Source: Zygnema cylindricum (taxonomy: Eukaryota > Streptophyta > Zygnematophyceae > Zygnematales > Zygnemataceae). Taken from it: 64,000 nucleotides of DNA. Shown piece after piece: positions 58,228-64,000 of the stretch. Position 1 is the first letter of the stretch. Every line of letters starts with the position of its first letter. The translations under genes and the position numbers were made by a program. The notes beneath the pieces were generated by a model. It did no database searches and was not told the origin of the DNA. It worked only from the letters and a program-made list of their open reading frames with translations. The DNA lies in the NCBI GenBank assembly GCA_037447655.1, contig JBBHKE010000063.1:140466-204465 (forward strand). Reading direction: 5' to 3'.

Positions 58228-58310
58228 CACGCTATAATGGTTAAGGCATATGTCTACGTCGTATTTCGTAGACCTAGGTTCAAATCTGGCCTAGGGCAAT
58301 ATTTTGCCAA
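58228..58310 (+). ncRNA. tRNA-like sequence (possible SINE head)
   Basis: TATAATGGTTAAGGC resembles an A-box and GGTTCAAATCTGG a B-box, spaced as in tRNAs. GTCTACG/CGTAGAC forms a perfect anticodon-like stem. The acceptor stem is not convincing, so it is probably a tRNA-derived repeat. It lies close to, perhaps in, the LTR of element H. Confidence 0.4.
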
Positions 58311-60690
58311 TCTATTATTCTTTCTGTCTGTTTCTTTCTGACTATGGCGGCACCCATGGTGACTCTCTCTCTCTCTTCACTCTAGAGTCTAAATTAAGAA
58401 GTGAATATTAATTACTTCTTTTTCAACACTCCCCTTAATTCTTAGTCAACTTTTAATTTAAGTCCACAATTTTCTCTGCAAAATTTTAACTTAGGAGAAG
58501 GTACCGGTTTTGTCTTCATGTCTGCAATCATCTCTTTATCACTTTTATGAACTTGTTTAATTATTTTATTCTCAACCTTCTCTCTTACAAATCTTAGTCT
58601 TATATCCATATGTTTAGCTTTGAAATGGTGTTTTGGATTAGCTGCGATAGAGATAGCAGCTTGATTATCACAAAAGACATTTTGAGTCTCGGATTTCATG
58701 AACCCAAGTTCTTCGAGTAGAGATTTTACCCACATTAATTCTTTAGTGGCATCACATAAAGCTATGTATTCAGCCTCCATAGTGGACTAAGCAACTACTT
58801 TCTGTTGTTTGCTACTCCAACAACATGCACCAAACTCAATTTGCAACACATATCCAGTTGTAAATCGTCTCAAAGGCACATCCCATAACTGGCATCACTC
58901 TAAGTGGTGATGTCAGTGTGCTCCCCTCCCAAATGCAACCATAATTCCCTTGTTCCCACCAAATACCTCATCACTCAATTGGCTGCTTCTCAATCTCTTT
59001 TCCTAGGTTCATTTAGACTTCTACTGAGAACGCCTACAACCGCAGCTATATCCGAACGTGTACAATTCATATAGTAAATTAAACTGCCTACAATTTGCCT
59101 ATAAGGAATTCCTTCCATAAACCTTTTTTCTTCCTCATCCATCTTATCATTTAAAATCAATATTTTTCCCTCTTCACTCCCCTCCGATACTTTCTTTAGA
59201 TCCATGTGAGTGGTACACCCATTTGTTTTCTCCATGTGAAACTTTTCTAGCATATTACCAATAACTTTTTTTTGAGTGAGTCTTATAATTCTATTCCCTC
59301 TATCCCTCTCCATTTGAATCCCCAAAATGTATTTTGCTTCGTTGAGATCTTTCATGTCAAACCGACATCTCAAATCCTGTTTGAGTTTGTTAATTTTATC
59401 TAAGTACTTGCTTAAGACTAACAAATCATCAACATAAATAGCAATAAATATCACTCCATTTTCATCCTCAAATATGTATATATATAGAGTGATGTGAACT
59501 TATTCTAATGTATCCTATACCTGTCAGAAATTCGTCTAATTTTATGTTCCATTGCCGCGGGGCTTACTTAAGGCTATAAAGTGATTTTATCAGTTTCCAC
59601 ACCTTGCTTTCTCCTCCACTTTCCACGAATCCTTCCGGTTGCCTCATGTAGATTTCTTCTTCCAACTCTCCGTGTAAGAAAGCGGTCTTAATATCCATCT
59701 GGTGTATTTCCATATCCATTGTTGCGGCTAAACTTCAGAGGATTCTGACAAAAGGGAATCTGACTACGGGTGCAAAGGTTTCTTCATAGTCTATTCTTTC
59801 TTTCTGGGAATAACCTTTAGCTACCAGCCTAGCCTTGTATCTTTCAATGGTATTATCTGGGTTAAGTTTAAGCTTAAAAACCCACTTACATCTAAACGAT
59901 TTTCTATTCGATGAATAATCTACCAACTCCCATGTATTAGCTTCCATGATAGAGGCCATTTCTTCATTGATGGCAGTGATCCAGCGGCAGCTTTGTGAGG
60001 TATTTATGGCCTTGAAGTATGTCTAAGGTTCTTCTGGGTGAGACATCTTTGTGAGTTTGTTATTTACATGTCTTTCTTGAAGTTGTTTACTACTTCTATT
60101 TCCTCCTTCAAAATCTGACGTTGGTATGGAAGGCATCTTCGGGTTTCGTTTTGGAAGATTTTCATCTCCCATGTCTTCCAATTCTGGTGTTTGATCAAGC
60201 TCCTCGTCGGTTTCCATTTCGTATCGTGGTGTTACCTCGGATGTTGTCTTTTCGTCCTTCTCTTTTAGCACATCTGCAGATTTTTCCTTCTCCCTATCTT
60301 CCTTCTCTTCATTTCCCAAGTCAAAGTCAGGATACTAACCCGATTCAAATCTGATTTTGACTTCTTTGTCATATTTGAAAGGATCAATAGACTTTACTTC
60401 ATTCATCACCATTATGTGTTTTACCAAAATGATATCTCTCTTTTTCAAGTCATACACTCGATATCATTTTGTGCTCTCATTATATTCTACAAGATATCCT
60501 GGTTTCCCTCTTCCCTCTAACTTCCATTTAGTCTTATCGGAATCCAAACTGTAGACTTGACTTCCGAACACTCTCAAACTAGACAAATTTGGTTTTTTTC
60601 AGTCCACCTTTTATACAGAGTTTCCTCCTTATTTGCCGAAGTTAGCACTCTATTTTTGATAATGTTTGCCGCAGTTTTGTTACCGTAAAC
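58230..60690 (-). mobile_element. Element H: 5'-truncated Ty1/copia
   Basis: Minus-strand copia with LTR start TGTTGAAAAAGAAG at 58428, polypurine tract AATTAAGGGGAG (58429-58441) and pol from integrase C-terminus to RNase H. The 5' part is lost near 60690. Polypurine tract and LTR start resemble element F. The lower LTR boundary is not defined. Confidence 0.75.
58442..60690 (-). pseudogene. Element H pol fragments
   Basis: In translation order: integrase C-terminus (LRVFGSQVYSLDSDKTKWK), a highly charged linker (60319-60023), RT start ([20 protein letters not shown]), HQMDIKTAFLHGELEEEIYM, catalytic IYVDDLLVLSKYLDKINK (about 59420), LNEAKYILGIQMERDRGNRI, and RNase H (MEAEYIALCDATKE; FCDNQAAISIAANPKHH). 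Several stops and frameshifts interrupt it, but many segments are well preserved. Confidence 0.85.
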
Positions 60691-61003
60691 GTTCGCCGGC
60701 CGTGTGAATTGCAAAATTTATTATGACGGTCGACGTTCGCAAGCCCGGCATAATTTTAAGCGGTTGAAAAATATTTTCAAAGTCAAAGTTGTTGAACCGA
60801 TTGACTGTCAAATTAACGGTGCTTTATTTGTACCTTTGTGTACTTCAAACGTACGTTTTTTGACAAAATGACGTAAGTGACTGTCCGCAACCAAAACAGT
60901 CACTGTCATTATCAATTCCCAATAAGTTATTTTGGTTGCGCGCAGTCACGTAAGTCAGCTTTTCATAAATTGAACATTTTAATTACACATTAGTACAAGC
61001 TAA
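60691..61003. other. Unassigned sequence
   Basis: About 300 bp with no recognised feature. Short inverted words (AACGGCCGGCG type) lie near the break of element H. Confidence 0.3.
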
Positions 61004-62469
61004 AAGCACTTTCCCCTGAAGCTGAAACTTAGTCTTATTACTTCGTTGTTTATCGAAGATTCTCCGTACAACTTTTAGAGCGTTCTCAATGAAATCGTTA
61101 CTTTAAATCATAGTTAGAAAGTAGGCGTTTTTATGGTAGGGGTTTGGTCGGCGCCTTTATCATAAGTTGGGTTATGGGCTTTTCATGTGATATTTTTAGA
61201 TCGCTACTTCGATCAGCGACCCTCCGATCGTCCAAATCTGACGGTGTAAACAAAATTTTTTGGTCCGAATTTTTTAATTGGTCTAATTTTTGGTCCGAAT
61301 GTTTTAATTGTTATGAGTAGGTCCGAATACAATATGGGTCTTATGGTCATATTGTATGTTTTCCATACAATAGACATATTGTATGGGCCAACTTTCACCT
61401 AGTTTTGAACTATGCTTTAAATTGTGATGGATGTAGACGTGGGTGTAATTTGTGACGGTTATCGACGACTGCAAAGCTTGCGACAATTGATGACGCTAAC
61501 AAAATAGCGACGGTTGTAGGCGTCTACAGTACACCTTGAATCGTTATTAGAGTAGAAGTTTTTTTTCCGTATAGAAATATTTACCGTTATTAACGCTAAT
61601 TGGGAATTTGGAAATTTTCAAAGAAATCGTCTACTCTAATAAAGAATTAGTGTTTTTTTAAATAGTATGGATATTTCTATTTGAGAATTTGAAAAAAAAA
61701 GTACGCGAATTAGCGTTCAATACGGTTATAACGATTCACGGTGTAGTGACTTGTGACATTGTAGATGTTTAGGGTTTGTGACATTTTGACGTCACGCTCA
61801 CTATGATAGCATCGACGTCATTAATTCCAAAACTTTCCGCCATGGTTTCCCTATTTTGTATTTTCGTCCTTTCTCACTCTACTTGCTATCAAAATACGCC
61901 CAAAGACAATCAAAAGTAATATTTTTTGGAGATCTTTCATTTGATAACATTATTGCCTTTTTTCATTGCAAGAATTGTGAGATAGACGCGGATAGTGGGA
62001 GGGGAAGAGAGAAAGAGGCGCCTTCACAAACTTCGCTTTTGACGAAATGACGTCCGTTGGTCGAAACCTCTCCACGGCCCCTTTACGGAAAAAAAATGCA
62101 CAAAAAAAAGTACGCACTGGTTGGAAACGTGCAGTAGTTTTTTTTTTTGGTACTCCGCGTAGATTTTTTTTTTTTTAATTTTTGACAAGTGCAACGTCGT
62201 CTGTGTACTCGTTCACATCACGAAACTTAAGTTAAACTTACCTCACTGGTGTGATTCGAGTAGAAGTTTGAAGATGAGTTGGAGGGGCGCAAAAGTGAGT
62301 CGAAACACGCTAGACGACAAACAACATACATTTAAAATTTCAAAGTGACGTAAATTGTACTGTGGTAATCTTATTTTTTTGGTACGGCTGCGGATTTTCT
62401 CGTTACGGGCCAAGTTTTGGAGGAAAATGACAGAAAAAAGCCCTTACTTTAACACATGGGAAAGTACCC
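61004..62469. mobile_element. TIR element R3 with a nested MITE
   Basis: Left end AAGCACTTTCCCCTG and, from the right, GGGTACTTTCCCATGTG; TAA flanks at 61001-61003 and 62470-62472. The interior matches R1 closely from about 61750 (GTGAGATAGACGCGG; GTCCGTTGGTCGA). A TA-MITE sits inside (next entry). Confidence 0.7.
61529..61745. mobile_element. MITE nested in R3
   Basis: Starts TACACCTTGAATCGTTATTAG and ends TAACGATTCACGGTGTA (approximate limits), the inverted terminus family seen at 1-4.4 kb. Confidence 0.6.
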
Positions 62470-62763
62470 TAAGCTACGTTGAGTTTAGATTTGATTGTTA
62501 ATCTATTGAACATCTTTGACTTGCGAAATATTGTGACAACCAATCAAAATTATGTCGGTCTTATGAACGTCGACCGTCATAAAAAAATCAACAATTCACA
62601 CGGCTGACCAAGATTTAAGGTAACAGAAATGAGGCAACCACTTGTAGAAAAAAGTGTTGCGCACAAACGCATTCTCACTTTCTTTTTGAAATAAAGTTTC
62701 TCTCTCTCACTTTCTCAATTAAGTGAACTCCACTTTGAGAACGCATGCTTGCGTCGTCAACTG

Positions 62764-62845
62764 ATGTGGCTTGATTTGGTAGAGCGCAACAATGCTCGTA
62801 TTTTTCAATTAGTTTCATTGGTACCCGGGTTCGGTTTCTTATCAC
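62764..62845 (+). ncRNA. tRNA-like sequence (possible SINE head)
   Basis: TGGCTTGATTTGGTAGAGCG is a strong A-box/D-arm and CGGGTTCGGTTTC a strong B-box, correctly ordered. The spacing of about 50 bp and the lack of a clear acceptor stem point to a tRNA-derived repeat rather than a working tRNA. Confidence 0.4.
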
Positions 62846-62951
62846 GTACAAGGTTTATTAAGTTTCGTGCGAGGTAATTTATCCATATAGGACATCTATT
62901 ACTCTCGTTTTTGGTGGTCTCATTTCACGTCGTTCTCTAATTTGCGTCAAA

Positions 62952-63712
62952 GGGCTCTCGTCGATGAGGCGTTGCCAATAATTGTATAGACACGTTCCTT
63001 GGCAATATTATTTTGATCACTTCTCCATGACATCGTGCCAACAAGGCACCTATTGCCTACATGGTTTTTGCAATTGGTACCGTATAGATTTTTGTTCAAA
63101 CTTCGAGAATAGTCAAATATTTAAAAATCACGAAATATGAACGCCATGCTTGTAGGTAAGAGCTTATTTTAAGATTTGTAAAAACATATTAAACTTTGTT
63201 CTCAGTACGTGGACACTTTGTGCCATTATTTTCTAAACGCAAAGTCCTCTCCACGAAGCAAAAGGAGCCCCAGAGGATATCCCCCCACAAAGATTTTCTC
63301 GTTAGTTTGGGTGGATTTGACCACCCTACCCCAAAGCGTACGGTCTTTATCAAATGTTAGGTTGTGGTTGCTCGTCCGCCATGGATTATATCTTTTATTT
63401 CCAAGTGTATCAATCATATACGTCCACTGTGTGGCTAGTATCCTCCTTAAAGACACTTGAGTGTCCTACTTAAAGACACTTGAGTGTCTTTCTTAAAGAA
63501 ACTTGAGGACCCTAGCCAAACACTAAATAGAATGAGCGTTGCTTCAGAAGCACAAAATTGTACGGCCAAAGTTGTCGACCAAAATATCGGAGAATCGTGC
63601 CAAATCCCTAGTAAACATGTTTTATATATATATAAATAACAATTCGGCTTGGTACGGAAATGTACAATTTCCACTAAATAACTTTACTTTTTCGCTTGAT
63701 GGAGGTGCACGC
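62952..63712. mobile_element. TIR element S2
   Basis: Left end GGGCTCTCGTCGATGAGGCG and right end CGCTTGATGGAGGTGCACGC resemble S1. The interior aligns with S1, for example AGAGGATATCC followed by ACAAAGATTTT and GTGTGGCTAG. A TAA follows the right end (63713-63715); the left flank (CAA) is degraded. Confidence 0.6.
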
Positions 63713-63757
63713 TAAGTTCAAGGTGGTAATGCTTCGCGATTAGATTTTTGCGGCTAA

Positions 63758-64000
63758 GGCCGCCTCTCTATCAGGCGCCGACAGTAATCGTACAAAAACG
63801 TTTATTGCACTAATATTTCGTTCACTTCTCCATCAGGTCGTGTCAGCACTGAAATCTATTGCGTATGTGCTTTATTTCGATTGGTGCACGTAGGTTCCTC
63901 TTCTGACGGCGAACATAGTCAATGATTCCAAAAGGAAAATATCTAAATTTGTATCCGTACAGCCAGCCGCAAAATTATATTACATGCGTTTACAATTTGT
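63758..64000. mobile_element. Left end of another S-type element (S3)
   Basis: After TAA, GGCCGCCTCTCTATCAGGCG and CAGTAATCGTAC match the left end of S1, and CACTTCTCCATCAGGTCGTG matches its interior. It continues past the window. Confidence 0.55.

Overview
This is a eukaryotic, gene-poor, transposon-dense window. I infer a green-lineage (streptophyte) genome, perhaps a charophyte alga or another early-diverging land-plant relative. Three observations support this. The primer-binding sites of several LTR elements match the plant form of initiator tRNA-Met over 14 nt. A plant telo-box (AAACCCTA) sits in the leader of the only host gene, and degenerate TTTAGGG strings occur elsewhere. The retroelement families are Ty1/copia elements and a non-LTR element with a restriction-like endonuclease. 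I cannot name the species.

Layout. 1-4.4 kb: an end-to-end array of TA-flanked MITEs sharing the terminus CACCGTGAATCG, with nested Harbinger-, hAT/mariner- and pogo-like elements. 4.4-10.8 kb: one probable host gene, with a membrane-anchored N-terminus on exon 1 and two downstream exons that splice in frame and resemble the METTL24/Methyltransf_22 family; its introns hold large microsatellites. 12.2-14.1 kb: a complex tandem repeat carrying a 5'-truncated non-LTR retrotransposon tail. 16.0-20.0 kb: three non-autonomous TIR elements joined end to end and sharing TTA-type target duplications. 21.0-29.1 kb: a Ty3/gypsy chromodomain fragment, then decayed Ty1/copia copies. 29.1-32.8 kb: a pristine non-autonomous LTR element (here called E). 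33.5-39.8 kb: a complete but mutated copia (B). 40.3-46.1 kb: a second copia lineage (C). 46.4-55.2 kb: a gag-only copia relative (D) joined to a decayed full copia (F). 55.2-57.5 kb: a non-LTR reverse transcriptase/endonuclease element (G1). 58.2-60.7 kb: another copia fragment (H). 61.0-64.0 kb: more TIR elements.

How the parts relate. Elements A, B, D, E and F form one copia clade. Their LTRs begin TGTTG (or a degraded form) and end in CAACA, and the primer-binding site matches the anticodon stem-loop of initiator tRNA-Met, implying a half-tRNA primer as in Drosophila copia. In A, B, D and F the gag start codon lies inside the 5' LTR and gag reads straight through the primer-binding site. 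E has no coding capacity and D carries only gag, but they share LTR blocks, a covarying hairpin and the polypurine-tract flank. This looks like a family of layered parasitic derivatives dependent on autonomous relatives. D's gag is fused to an unrecognised domain made of two 60-residue repeats, the most novel coding sequence here.

No rRNA, CRISPR, bacterial or organellar genes are seen. Most long reading frames elsewhere are simple-repeat or transposon artefacts.
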